Positions 1-8,734 of a stretch of 64,000 bases of DNA are shown one piece after another. This DNA is from Pseudomonas sp. W4I3. Its GTDB lineage: Bacteria > Pseudomonadota > Gammaproteobacteria > Pseudomonadales > Pseudomonadaceae. The translations under genes were made by a program, and so were the position numbers. The stretch is from positions 2,689,501 to 2,753,500 of the forward strand of contig NZ_JAUSXS010000001.1 of assembly GCF_030816195.1 (NCBI RefSeq), given 5' to 3'. The notes under the pieces were generated by a model that searched no databases, had not been told where the DNA came from, and was given only the letters and a program-made list of their open reading frames with translations. Within the stretch, counting starts at the first letter, position 1, and every line of letters starts with the position of its first letter.

Positions 1-43
1 CGCCGGGCCACTATTTGGACCCAATGGTTCTAACGAGGAATAC

Positions 44-298
44 ATGATGAAACTCAATTCTGTGGGCGCGGCTGCATTGCTTGCGCTTTCATTGGTGGTG
101 ATCAGCGGGTGCGATCAGGTCGAAAAAAGCGCGCAGCAGGTACTGGGCAAAGCCACCGAATCGGCCAAGCAAGCGATCGATGACACCCAGAAAGCCGCCG
201 AGCAGGCATTGAGTGAAGCGACCCAGGGCCTGATCAATCCGCGCAAAAAGGATGATCAGGAAGAAAAAGACGCGCAATCGCATACCCAAGAAACCTAA
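44..298 (+). CDS. Small outer-membrane-type lipoprotein
   Basis: The 84-residue product has a short basic N-terminus, a hydrophobic stretch and a lipobox (VISGC), so it should be exported, cut before the Cys and lipidated. The mature part is a charged, Ala/Lys/Glu-rich helix with heptad-like spacing, ending in a very acidic/basic tail. Two ATG codons lie in tandem (44 and 47); GAGG at 35-38 is better spaced for the second. Function is unknown; similar small helical lipoproteins are common in Pseudomonas. It lies 28 bp before the TerC-like gene. Confidence 0.75.
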   Translation: MMKLNSVGAAALLALSLVVISGCDQVEKSAQQVLGKATESAKQAIDDTQKAAEQALSEATQGLINPRKKDDQEEKDAQSHTQET

Positions 299-326
299 TT
301 TCCCAGCACAACGTCAGGACTGACCT

Positions 327-1077
327 ATGGATTATCTTTTACAACTGGCTGCCAGCCCCACCGCCTGGGTCGCTCTGGCGACCTTGATCGTCATGGAAAT
401 CGTGCTGGGCATCGATAACCTGATCTTCATCTCGATCCTCACCAACAAGTTACCTGAGCAGCACCCGGGCCAAGGCGCGGCGCATTGGCATCAGCATGGC
501 GTTGGTGTTGCGCCTGGGTCTGTTGAGCACCATCGCGTTTATCGTGCAGCTGACGGCGCCGGTATTTGAAGTGTTCGGTCAGGCCTTCTCCTGGAAGGAC
601 ATGATTCTGATCGCCGGTGGCCTGTTCCTGGTGTGGAAGGCCACCACCGAGATCCATCACAGCATGGACCCGGAGCCAGAAGAGAAAGCCACGATTGGTA
701 ACACCGTGACCATCGGTTTTGCCGCGGCGATCGGGCAGATCCTGTTGCTCGACCTGGTGTTCTCCATCGACAGCATCATCACGGCAGTGGGCATGACCGA
801 ACACTTGCCGATCATGATCATTGCCGTGGTGACCTCGGTGATCGTGATGCTGGTGGCGGCTGAACCTTTGGCCAAGTTCATCAACGACAACCCGACCGTG
901 GTCATGCTGGCCTTGGGCTTCCTGATCATGATCGGCATGACCCTGATCGCCGAAGGCTTCGGCGCCCACGTGCCAAAAGGCTACGTCTATGCGGCCATGG
1001 CGTTCTCGGCGGTGATCGAATGCTTGAACATCGCACGGCGTAACCGCCACAAGCGTTTGCTCGCTGCTCGCCAGTAA
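327..1077 (+). pseudogene. TerC/YgdQ-family integral membrane protein, frameshifted
   Basis: Two overlapping frames together make one TerC-family protein. The first frame gives the N-terminal membrane segment with the family motif [13 protein letters not shown]. The second supplies the remaining helices, including [13 protein letters not shown], the second conserved Asp motif. The frames join if one C is removed from the CCC run at 464-466; the repaired protein would be about 249 residues, normal for the family. TerC-like proteins are membrane proteins tied to metal (Mn2+) handling and tellurite resistance. The lesion may be real or a sequencing error; the remainder of the gene looks intact. 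Confidence 0.8.
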
Positions 1078-1088
1078 CCGCTGAAACA

Positions 1089-1127
1089 AAAGGCTGGCTG
1101 TGCTCACAAGAGCCCAGCCGGCCTTTT
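1089..1127 (+). terminator. Rho-independent terminator after terC-like gene
   Basis: A 10-bp stem (AAGGCTGGCT / AGCCGGCCTT, one G-U pair) is followed by TTTT, directly after the TerC-like stop codon and before selD. Confidence 0.8.
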
Positions 1128-1170
1128 GCTGTCTGCTAGAATCGGCCCACTTGATAGCTTGAGGTCCACC

Positions 1171-2205
1171 ATGAACGAGCCGATTCGCCTTACCCAGTAC
1201 AGCCACGGTGCGGGTTGCGGCTGCAAGATCTCGCCCCAGGTGCTGGAAGTGATCCTTGCCGGCAGCGGCGCGCAGAACCTTGACCCCAACCTGTGGGTAG
1301 GCAACGCCTCGCGCGACGACGCGGCGGTGTACGCCATCGACGACGAGCGCGGCGTGGTCTCCACCACCGATTTTTTCATGCCGATTGTCGACGACCCCTT
1401 CGATTTCGGCCGCATTGCCGCCACCAACGCCATCAGCGACATCTACGCCATGGGCGGCGACCCGTTGATGGCCATCGCCATTCTTGGCTGGCCAGTGAAC
1501 GTGCTGGCGCCGGAAGTTGCCCGCGAAGTTATCCGTGGCGGCCGCTCGGTGTGCGACGCCGCCGGCATCCCGCTGGCGGGCGGGCACTCGATCGACGCGC
1601 CGGAGCCGATCTTCGGCCTGGCGGTGACCGGCATCGTGCAAAAGCGCCACATGAAGCGCAACGACACCGCCACTGCCGGCTGCAAGCTGTACCTGACCAA
1701 ACCGTTGGGCATCGGCATCCTCACCACCGCCGAAAAGAAGGGCAAGTTGCGCGAGGCGGATATCGGCCTGGCCCGTGACTGGATGTGCACCCTCAACAAG
1801 CCCGGCAGCCGTTTCGGCAAATTGGCCGGGGTGACGGCGATGACCGATGTCACCGGTTTCGGCCTGCTTGGCCACCTGGTTGAAATGGCCGACGGCAGCG
1901 GCCTCACGGCCCGCATCGAATACGCAAAAGTCCCACGCCTGCCGGGGGTCGAGTACTACCTGGACCAGGGTTGCGTGCCCGGTGGCACCTTGCGCAACTT
2001 CGACAGCTACGCCAGCAAGCTCGGCCGCGTGCAGGAACTGCACAAGCGCGTGCTGTGCGATCCGCAAACCAGCGGTGGCCTGCTGATCGCCGTCACGCCC
2101 GAAGGCGACGCCGAGTTCCATGCGGTGGCCGCTGAATTGGGCCTGACGCTTGAGCCGATCGGCGAACTGCTGGAGCGACAGAGCAACGCGGTAGAGGTGG
2201 TTTGA
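1171..2205 (+). CDS. selD: Selenide, water dikinase
   Basis: SelD makes selenophosphate from selenide and ATP in the cytoplasm. The 344-residue product starts at an ATG preceded by GAGG. It has the N-terminal catalytic motif GAGCGCK (Cys16, Lys19) and the Asp-rich ATP/Mg segments RDDAAVY and TTDFFMP, the usual AIRS/PurM layout. Cys rather than selenocysteine sits at the active site. Its stop overlaps the start of mnmH (TGATG), so the two are coupled: SelD supplies the selenium donor for the tRNA enzyme. An upstream in-frame start at 1126 is a non-ATG codon inside the terminator and was rejected. Confidence 0.96.
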   Translation: MNEPIRLTQYSHGAGCGCKISPQVLEVILAGSGAQNLDPNLWVGNASRDDAAVYAIDDERGVVSTTDFFMPIVDDPFDFGRIAATNAISDIYAMGGDPLMAIAILGWPVNVLAPEVAREVIRGGRSVCDAAGIPLAGGHSIDAPEPIFGLAVTGIVQKRHMKRNDTATAGCKLYLTKPLGIGILTTAEKKGKLREADIGLARDWMCTLNKPGSRFGKLAGVTAMTDVTGFGLLGHLVEMADGSGLTARIEYAKVPRLPGVEYYLDQGCVPGGTLRNFDSYASKLGRVQELHKRVLCDPQTSGGLLIAVTPEGDAEFHAVAAELGLTLEPIGELLERQSNAVEVV

Positions 2206-3308
2206 TGGCGACTGACATCACCGATTACCGCGACATTTTCCTCAGCGACCGGCCGATGATGGACACCCGCGCGCCGGTCGAATTCGCCAAGGGCGCGTTC
2301 CCCGGCGTGATCAACCTGCCGCTGATGACCGACGACGAACGCCAGCGCGTCGGCACCTGTTACAAGCAGCAAGGCCAACAAGCTGCAATCGTGCTGGGCC
2401 ACGAGTTGGTGTCGGGGACGATCAAGGCCGAACGCATCGAGCAGTGGGCACGATTCGCCCAGGCCCATCCAGACGGCTACCTGTACTGCTTTCGCGGCGG
2501 GCTGCGTTCGCAGATCGTCCAGCAATGGCTGAAAACCGAAGCGGGTATCGAATACCCCCGCGTCGGCGGTGGCTACAAGGCCATGCGCAGCTTTTTGCTG
2601 GACACGCTGGAACAGGCCACCGCCGAATGTGATTTCGTCCTGCTCGGCGGCATGACCGGCACTGGCAAGACCGAAGTGCTCGGCCAGTTGCGCAACGCCC
2701 TGGACCTGGAAGGCCATGCCAACCATCGCGGCTCCAGCTTCGGCAAGCGCGCCACGGCGCAACCCTCCACGATAGACTTCGAAAACCGCCTTTCGGTGGA
2801 CCTGCTGAAGAAGCGCGCAGCGGGCATCGAGCAGTTCGTGGTCGAGGACGAGAGCCGCATGATCGGCAGTTGTGCTTTGCCGCTACCGTTGCACAAAAGC
2901 ATGCAGACGCTACCCATGGTGTGGCTGGAAGACAGCGTGGAAGGCCGCGTGGAACGTATCCTGCGCGATTATGTGGTCGACCTGTGCGCCGAGTTCATTG
3001 AGGTATGGGGTGAAGATGGCCAGGCGTTATTTGCCGAGCGTCTGACCCAAAGCCTGGCCAATATCCATAAGCGCCTGGGGGGCGAGCGCTTCCAGCGGCT
3101 GCAGGCGATTTTGCAGGAGGCCCTGGCGGAGCAAGCGCGCAGTGGCGCGGTGGAGTTGCACCGGGTGTGGATTGAAGGGTTGTTGCGTGAGTATTACGAC
3201 CCAATGTATGCGTTCCAGCGTGAGAGCAAGGGCGCGCGCATCGAGTTCGCGGGAGAGCAGGGCGCGGTGGTTGAGTATTTGCGCGAGCGGGCCGCTCGGG
3301 TGGGGTGA
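2205..3308 (+). CDS. mnmH: tRNA 2-selenouridine synthase
   Basis: MnmH (SelU) changes 2-thiouridine to 2-selenouridine at wobble position 34 of tRNAs via a geranylated intermediate. The 367-residue protein has an N-terminal rhodanese domain with the active Cys95 in [10 protein letters not shown], then a P-loop domain (GGMTGTGKT, residues 148-156), the normal architecture and length. The ATG overlaps the selD stop by four bases. With selD it forms a two-gene selenium operon; I see no selA/selB here, so selenium use may be limited to tRNA as far as this window shows. Confidence 0.95.
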   Translation: MATDITDYRDIFLSDRPMMDTRAPVEFAKGAFPGVINLPLMTDDERQRVGTCYKQQGQQAAIVLGHELVSGTIKAERIEQWARFAQAHPDGYLYCFRGGLRSQIVQQWLKTEAGIEYPRVGGGYKAMRSFLLDTLEQATAECDFVLLGGMTGTGKTEVLGQLRNALDLEGHANHRGSSFGKRATAQPSTIDFENRLSVDLLKKRAAGIEQFVVEDESRMIGSCALPLPLHKSMQTLPMVWLEDSVEGRVERILRDYVVDLCAEFIEVWGEDGQALFAERLTQSLANIHKRLGGERFQRLQAILQEALAEQARSGAVELHRVWIEGLLREYYDPMYAFQRESKGARIEFAGEQGAVVEYLRERAARVG

Positions 3309-3416
3309 CTTTTTGAATGCCATTGAGATCACACAGCCCTATAGCCGCCTACGGTATTCGCTCTGATCCAACATCCTGCTCGGCTGTCAGGCCGCCATCG
3401 GGGGCTTAAGGCTTTT

Positions 3417-3516
3417 TGTAGGAGCGAGCTCGCTCGCGAAGAACTCAGGCCCCCCGCGTTTATCCGAGAATAAACGCATTGCCTGGACGTTTTTCGCGAG
3501 CAAGCTCGCTCCTACA
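3417..3516. repeat. REP doublet (REPIN-like), family A copy 1
   Basis: Two inverted copies of TGTAGGAGCGAGCTCGCTC flank about 50 bp, including a small GCGTTTATnCGnGAATAAACGC hairpin. The same unit recurs at 14875-14987 and 27780-27874, with a half copy at 19738-19762. Such inverted REP pairs are typical of P. fluorescens intergenic DNA. The gap 3309-3605 holds nothing else I can support. Confidence 0.85.
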
Positions 3517-3605
3517 TTGAACCACTTTCGTCTGACTGACCGGCATCAGGGCAAACCTGCTGCCACACTTAGGTCGCTGGGTGCGATGAAGCCTTCACGC
3601 AGAAC

Positions 3606-4661
3606 CTAAAGAATCACCGCCCCGATCAACCCGCACACCACCCCCATCAACATGGTCAACCCGGCCACCGTCACCAGCACCCGCGCATCGAAATCTTTAC
3701 GCAGCATCAGCAGCGACGGCAGGCTGACGCTCGGCAGGGTCATCAGCAAGGCAACAGCGGGGCCGGCGCCCATGCCCAAGGTCATCATGGTCTGTACGAT
3801 CGGAATCTCCGCCGCCGTAGGAATCACGAACAGCGTGCCGACGATCGCCAGCGGTACCAGCCACACCAGGCTGTCGGCCATCGCCCCGTCCACGTGTGGG
3901 AACAGCCACACCCGTGCCGCGCCGAGGATCAGCACCGCGAGGATATACACCGGGATGGTGCTCCAGAACAGCTGCCACAAGGTGCGCAGCCAGCGCGCGA
4001 GGAAGGAGCCGGACTCAACGGTGCTGACTTCGGCCACCGCCTCGAGCGCCGCTTCCGGTACTTGTTCCGGACGTGCAATGCGCTGCGCCACCAGCGACAC
4101 ACCCACCACCAGCACGATCCCGGCCACCAGCCGCAGCGCGGTAAAGCCCCAGCCCAGCACGAAACCCATGAACACCAATGTGGCCGGGTTCAATACCGGG
4201 TTGGCGATCCAGAACGCCAGCGCCGCGCCGACCGATACCTTTTGGCGCCGCATACCTGCCGCAACGGGTGCCGCGCAGCAGCTGCACATCATGCCCGGCA
4301 AGGCGAACAGCCCGCCGCGCAGGGTCGAGCCCAGGCCGGCGCGGCCAAACAGGCGCAACAGCCAGTCGCGAGGGATCAACACCTGCAGCAGCGAACCGAG
4401 AATTACCGCGAGTACGGCGGCTTTCCAGATCGCCAGGAAATACACCTGGGCATAGGCCAGCGCTGCTGCGAGGGGCGAGCTTTGCTGGTCATTGAGAATC
4501 GAGGCGCCGATGCTGTGGTTGTCGGCTGCGACGAACGCCTTGAGGTAGTAGGGCGACCATTTCACATAATAGAGGCCGATGCAGGCCACCAGCAGAAACA
4601 GTGCAGGTTTGCACCAGAACGACCAGCCCCGGTTGGGCTGGACAGAAGAGAGGTTGGACAT
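3606..4661 (-). CDS. Permease of the YraQ/ArsP (DUF318) family
   Basis: A 351-residue multi-helix inner-membrane protein. Two related halves each carry several transmembrane helices; the first half has the family signature GMMCSCCAAPVAAGMRR, whose vicinal cysteines are conserved in YraQ/ArsP-type permeases. ArsP members export trivalent organoarsenicals, while many YraQ homologues have unknown substrates, so I do not assign one. A long hydrophilic stretch with PEQVPEAALEAVAEV separates the halves. It is convergent with mnmH across the REP element and has no visible ars genes beside it. Confidence 0.85.
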   Translation of the reverse strand: MSNLSSVQPNRGWSFWCKPALFLLVACIGLYYVKWSPYYLKAFVAADNHSIGASILNDQQSSPLAAALAYAQVYFLAIWKAAVLAVILGSLLQVLIPRDWLLRLFGRAGLGSTLRGGLFALPGMMCSCCAAPVAAGMRRQKVSVGAALAFWIANPVLNPATLVFMGFVLGWGFTALRLVAGIVLVVGVSLVAQRIARPEQVPEAALEAVAEVSTVESGSFLARWLRTLWQLFWSTIPVYILAVLILGAARVWLFPHVDGAMADSLVWLVPLAIVGTLFVIPTAAEIPIVQTMMTLGMGAGPAVALLMTLPSVSLPSLLMLRKDFDARVLVTVAGLTMLMGVVCGLIGAVIL

Positions 4662-4719
4662 GGAGATGATCCGCTGATGAGTCGATAGCGGGGCATCATA
4701 CGCGCTTGGCGCTCAACCT

Positions 4720-5421
4720 TCAGGTATCTGCGCTGACCTGGGTCGGGTTTGGGCAGGTTTCCTCACCGTTATTGAGCCCCTGCTTGTAGTTGCGGCTGAG
4801 CAGCGACGCCTTGCCGTTGTGCCAGGTCAGTGTGAGCACGTACAGCGAGTCGTAGTCGTTGCCGGACCAGTCGTCGGTAATGGTGTGCTTTTCACCGACC
4901 GCTTCACTGGCGACTTTGTTGATCAGCTCGGGCAGGTAACCGTGGGACCAGGCAGTGTAGATCGTCGCGTTGTGGTACTTGTCTTCGACCAGCTCGTCGG
5001 CCAGGGCGCTGGTGTCGTTCGCTGAAAACTTGATGTTGACCGGCAGGCCCAGCTTGATGGCGCTGGGGCTGATGGTCATCAGCGGGCGAATATAGCTGTA
5101 GGAATTGTCCAGCTCGCCTTCCTCGACATTGCGCGTCGGGTTGGCGGCGAAGACGAAATCGGCCTTGCCGAATTTTTCCGGCAGTACGCTGGCCAGGTTC
5201 ATTGCCCGGTTCAGGCCTTGGCAATTGAGTTGGCCGAGACCGCCGGCGGGTTTTTCGCCATGGCGCAGGAACACCAGGGTTTGCACGCCGTCCACCGGTT
5301 GCGCACGGCTTTCACGGGCGTCCAGTGCGGTGACAATCCCGGCCGTCACCAGCAGCAGCGGCAACATCATGTATGAATAGCGTTTGAATCGGTGCACAAG
5401 GCGCAGAGGCTTGATCTTCAT
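4720..5421 (-). CDS. Membrane-anchored histidine phosphatase superfamily protein
   Basis: The 233-residue protein has a basic start, a hydrophobic segment (about 17-33) that could be a signal anchor, then the phosphoglycerate-mutase-type RHGE motif (LVFLRHGEKP) with the catalytic His. A second His in AWSHGYLPEL may complete the site. The active domain should lie outside the cytoplasm. Substrate is unknown. Genes on both sides are unrelated. Confidence 0.75.
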   Translation of the reverse strand: MKIKPLRLVHRFKRYSYMMLPLLLVTAGIVTALDARESRAQPVDGVQTLVFLRHGEKPAGGLGQLNCQGLNRAMNLASVLPEKFGKADFVFAANPTRNVEEGELDNSYSYIRPLMTISPSAIKLGLPVNIKFSANDTSALADELVEDKYHNATIYTAWSHGYLPELINKVASEAVGEKHTITDDWSGNDYDSLYVLTLTWHNGKASLLSRNYKQGLNNGEETCPNPTQVSADT

Positions 5422-5677
5422 TATGGGTTCGAGTCTTCGTGCGTCGGATTAAGGCGGACAGGCCCGGGCCCAGCGGCGCGGTGAGCGTCCTGAGGGTGTT
5501 CCTCGTCGATATAGCCAGGTGCCTCCATTCACCCTGCGAGCGCTTTTAAGAGTGCGTTTGGGCGTTTTGGTTCGCCCACCACAGATTCTAGCCAGGCAAT
5601 GTTGCTTAATGATGACCCATGCAGGCAGGCCAGCAGATGTCTATGATGGGGTTTTTCCCGCCCAGGAATTCCCTTTG

Positions 5678-6376
5678 ATGAACGCACTCGCCGCTTTCCC
5701 GATCAACAGCAAATGGCCCGCCCAGCATCCGGAGCGCCTGCAGCTGTATTCGTTGCCCACGCCCAACGGCGTCAAGGTCTCGATCATGCTCGAAGAGCTG
5801 GGCCTGCCTTATGAGGCGCACAAAGTCAGCTTTGACACCCAGGACCAATTGTCCCCGGAATTCCTGTCGCTGAACCCCAACAACAAGATCCCCGCGATCA
5901 TCGATCCCAATGGCCCAAGCGGCCAGCCGCTGGCGTTGTTCGAGTCCGGCGCGATCCTGATTTACCTGGCGGAAAAAACCAGCCGGCTGCTCTCCGAAGA
6001 CCCGGCCACCCGCTATGAAACCCTTCAGTGGTTGATGTTCCAGATGGCCGGCATCGGCCCGATGTTTGGCCAGGTGGGGTTCTTCAACAAATTCGCGGGC
6101 AAGGCCTATGAAGACAAGCGTCCGCGTGACCGCTACGCCGCCGAGTCCCGTCGCTTGCTCCAGGTGCTGGAAAAACGCCTGCTGGGCCGTACCTGGATCA
6201 TGGGGGATGACTACAGCATCGCGGACATCGCCACCTTCCCCTGGATTCGCAACCTGATCGGCTTCTACGAGTCGGGCGATCTGGTGGGCATCGCCGATTT
6301 TCCCAACGTACTGCGCGCACTGGACGGCTTTGTCGCACGCCCAGCGGTGATCCGTGGCCTGAACATTCCGAGCTGA
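5678..6376 (+). CDS. Glutathione S-transferase, YghU/YfcG (Nu) type
   Basis: The 232-residue protein has an N-terminal thioredoxin-like GST domain (LYSLPTPNGVKVSIMLEELG; NPNNKIPAI; LFESGAILIYLAEK) and a helical C-terminal domain with GDDYSIADIATFPW. The pattern TPNGVK and the extra N-terminal residues match the Nu-class YghU/YfcG group, which acts as disulfide-bond reductases. I chose the ATG at 5678 (PINSKWPAQHP follows), as the longer reading frame upstream has no family similarity. The stop is 2 bp before the PhzF gene, indicating a two-gene operon. Confidence 0.9.
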   Translation: MNALAAFPINSKWPAQHPERLQLYSLPTPNGVKVSIMLEELGLPYEAHKVSFDTQDQLSPEFLSLNPNNKIPAIIDPNGPSGQPLALFESGAILIYLAEKTSRLLSEDPATRYETLQWLMFQMAGIGPMFGQVGFFNKFAGKAYEDKRPRDRYAAESRRLLQVLEKRLLGRTWIMGDDYSIADIATFPWIRNLIGFYESGDLVGIADFPNVLRALDGFVARPAVIRGLNIPS

Positions 6377-6378
6377 AC

Positions 6379-7209
6379 ATGCCGACTTTCGATTTCAAGC
6401 AACTGGACGTCTTCAGCGGTGTGCCGCTCAAAGGCAACCCGCTGGCGGTGGTGCTCGGCGCCGACAGCCTGACGGACCAGCAGATGGCCGACTTCGCCAA
6501 GTGGACCAACCTTAGCGAAACAACGTTTCTGCTGACGCCCCGCGACCCACGCGCCGACTATCGCGTAAGAATTTTCACGACCTTGCAGGAGCTGCCGTTT
6601 GCCGGGCATCCGACGCTGGGCAGTTGCCATGCGTGGTTGCACGCAGGCGGTGTACCGCGTGGGCAAGAGATCGTTCAGGAGTGCGAAATTGGCTTGGTGC
6701 GCATCCGACGCGAAGGCGACGAGCTGGCGTTTATCGCGCCACCGCTGTTGCGTTCGGGGGCCGTGGAGGCGTCGCTGCTGGAACGTGTGCGCCAGGGGTT
6801 GGGCCTGGCGCCCGACGCGATTGTGCGCAGCCAATGGGTGGATAACGGCGCCGGTTGGCTGGCGGTGATGGTGGCTGATCGTCAAGCCGTGCTGGAGATC
6901 AAGCCTGACTACTCGCGACTGCTCGGGTTGGCGGTCGGCGTCATTGCTCCGTGCACGGTGGATGACGCGCAGTTCGAGGTGCGCGCCTTTATCGCCGGCG
7001 ACGGTGCGCAGGAAGACCCGGCCACCGGCAGCTTGAATGCCGGACTTGCTCAATGGTTGCTCAGTGAAGGGCTGGCGCCGGAGCGCTATGTGGTCAGCCA
7101 GGGCACGGCCATGGGGCGCGCGGGGCGTATTCGTATTGAGCGCCAAGGCGATGAAATCTGGGTGGGTGGCGCTGTCGCGGTGTGCATAGATGGTTGTCTG
7201 CAGCTCTAG
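6379..7209 (+). CDS. PhzF-family isomerase/epimerase-like protein
   Basis: 276 residues with the PhzF fold signatures: FDFKQLDVFSGVPLKGNPLAVV at the start, the conserved catalytic-region Glu in LSETTFL, ELPFAGHPTLGS and, in the second half, EDPATGSLNAGLAQWL. PhzF proteins are diaminopimelate-epimerase-like; only one subfamily makes phenazines, and there are no phenazine genes here, so the substrate is open. It follows the GST gene by 2 bp and is probably translated with it. Confidence 0.9.
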   Translation: MPTFDFKQLDVFSGVPLKGNPLAVVLGADSLTDQQMADFAKWTNLSETTFLLTPRDPRADYRVRIFTTLQELPFAGHPTLGSCHAWLHAGGVPRGQEIVQECEIGLVRIRREGDELAFIAPPLLRSGAVEASLLERVRQGLGLAPDAIVRSQWVDNGAGWLAVMVADRQAVLEIKPDYSRLLGLAVGVIAPCTVDDAQFEVRAFIAGDGAQEDPATGSLNAGLAQWLLSEGLAPERYVVSQGTAMGRAGRIRIERQGDEIWVGGAVAVCIDGCLQL

Positions 7210-7326
7210 ATCAATGCAATTGTTACATGGCCGGCAATACACTGTTGGCCCCTCGGCATTTGTGCTGCCGCAACTTGGGGCATAAGCTTTCGCCCCAATG
7301 TTTTCAGTCACTTTTTCAGGAAAGCC

Positions 7327-8301
7327 ATGATCAGCCAGTTCCCCCAAGCCCGCCCCCGTCGCCTGCGCCGCTCCCCGGAGCTGCGTGGCTTGTTCCAGGA
7401 AAGCGAATTTACCCTCAACGACCTGGTGCTGCCGATCTTCGTCGAAGAAGAAATCGATGACTTCGTGCCGATTACCAGCATGCCGGGCGTGCTGCGTATC
7501 CCCGAGAAAAAACTGGCCGGCGAGATCGAGCGGTATGCCCGTGCCGGCATCAAGTCGGTGATGACTTTTGGCGTGTCCCACCACTTGGATGCCAATGGCA
7601 GTGACACCTGGAAGGAGCGCGGCCTGGTCTCGCGCATGTCTTCGATCATCAAAGACGCCGTGCCGGAAATGATCGTGATGTCCGACACCTGCTTTTGCGA
7701 ATACACCGACCACGGCCACTGCGGCGTCATGCACGGCGCCCACGTTGACAATGACGCAACCCTGGTCAACCTGGGCAAACAAGCCGTGGCCGCCGCGCGC
7801 GCCGGCGCCGACGTGATCGCCCCCTCGGCGGCGATGGACGGCCAGGTCCAGGCCATCCGCCGCGCCCTCGACGACGCCGGCTTCACCCACATCCCGATCA
7901 TGGCCTACTCCACCAAATTTGCCTCGGCGCTCTACGGTCCGTTCCGCGAAGCCGGTGGCAGCGCCCTCAAGGGCGACCGCAAAAGTTACCAGATGAACCC
8001 GATGAACCGCCGCGAAGCCGTACGCGAATCGCTGCTCGACGAGCAGGAAGGCGCCGATGCGCTGATGGTCAAACCGGCCGGCGCCTACCTCGACATCATC
8101 CGCGACATCCGCGAAGCCTCCCGCCTGCCAGTGGCGGCGTATCAGGTAAGTGGCGAGTACGCGATGATCAAATTCGGCGCCCAAGCGGGTGCGATCGATG
8201 AAGACCGCGTCGTGCGCGAGACCTTGGGCTCGATCAAGCGGGCGGGGGCGGATTTGATATTTACGTACTTTGCGATGGATTTGGCGCTGGCGGGGGTTTA
8301 G
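7327..8301 (+). CDS. hemB: Delta-aminolevulinic acid dehydratase (porphobilinogen synthase)
   Basis: HemB joins two 5-aminolevulinates into porphobilinogen in heme synthesis. The 324-residue protein shows the RRLRR start region, the cysteine-rich metal segment [14 protein letters not shown], the Schiff-base Lys regions [15 protein letters not shown] and [10 protein letters not shown], and [11 protein letters not shown]. Length is normal. It sits alone, after an intergenic gap of about 115 bp. Pseudomonads can carry more than one hemB, so this may not be the only copy. Confidence 0.96.
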   Translation: MISQFPQARPRRLRRSPELRGLFQESEFTLNDLVLPIFVEEEIDDFVPITSMPGVLRIPEKKLAGEIERYARAGIKSVMTFGVSHHLDANGSDTWKERGLVSRMSSIIKDAVPEMIVMSDTCFCEYTDHGHCGVMHGAHVDNDATLVNLGKQAVAAARAGADVIAPSAAMDGQVQAIRRALDDAGFTHIPIMAYSTKFASALYGPFREAGGSALKGDRKSYQMNPMNRREAVRESLLDEQEGADALMVKPAGAYLDIIRDIREASRLPVAAYQVSGEYAMIKFGAQAGAIDEDRVVRETLGSIKRAGADLIFTYFAMDLALAGV

Positions 8302-8347
8302 GTAGATGCTCATTCTGTGGCGAGCGTGCTCGTCACAGATGCATTTG

Positions 8348-8734
8348 CTAAGTTTGCACCGATTCAGCCCAGCGCTGGCAGAAATCATGCTGCTCTTGTA
8401 TATCATTGGTGAGATCGTTTTCTTCATAAGAAAATATATGCACAAGTTCCCCTTCTGGCTGTCCCATCGTCAGTTCGTAAGTAACAAGACCATTTGACAT
8501 ATGTGAAGACATACCTGACGTGTGGACGTTGATTTTGGCGCCTTTGCAAAGAAACAATGTGTCTTTCATATCAGCTCTTAATAAGCCGAAGCAATCGTAT
8601 AAGTCCATTGCTGTATAGGTTTTTTGGATCCCGTTGCTTAGAAATAGATAAAGGGTAGGTTTGCCGCCTTCATATTTGACCACTGCACTGTCACGTATCC
8701 CGTCTTTGATAATGGTGATTTCACGCGATTTCAT
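8348..8734 (-). CDS. Probable immunity protein for the RHS toxin
   Basis: A 128-residue soluble protein with no family I recognise. Its start overlaps the RHS stop by four bases (8731-8734), and both it and the RHS tip are clearly AT-richer than neighbouring DNA. That position and composition are the standard signature of an RHS cognate immunity gene. It should bind and block the ADP-ribosyltransferase-like toxin domain. The function is inferred from context only. Confidence 0.7.
   Translation of the reverse strand: MKSREITIIKDGIRDSAVVKYEGGKPTLYLFLSNGIQKTYTAMDLYDCFGLLRADMKDTLFLCKGAKINVHTSGMSSHMSNGLVTYELTMGQPEGELVHIFSYEENDLTNDIQEQHDFCQRWAESVQT

Noticed and set aside
439..2121. 560-aa minus-strand frame opposite terC-like/selD
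   Set aside because: Shadow of GC-rich coding DNA; His/Gln/Asp-rich low-information product, while selD on the plus strand is certain.
6265..8445. 726-aa minus-strand frame opposite GST, PhzF-like and hemB genes
   Set aside because: Antisense to three well-supported genes; composition is that of a shadow frame.
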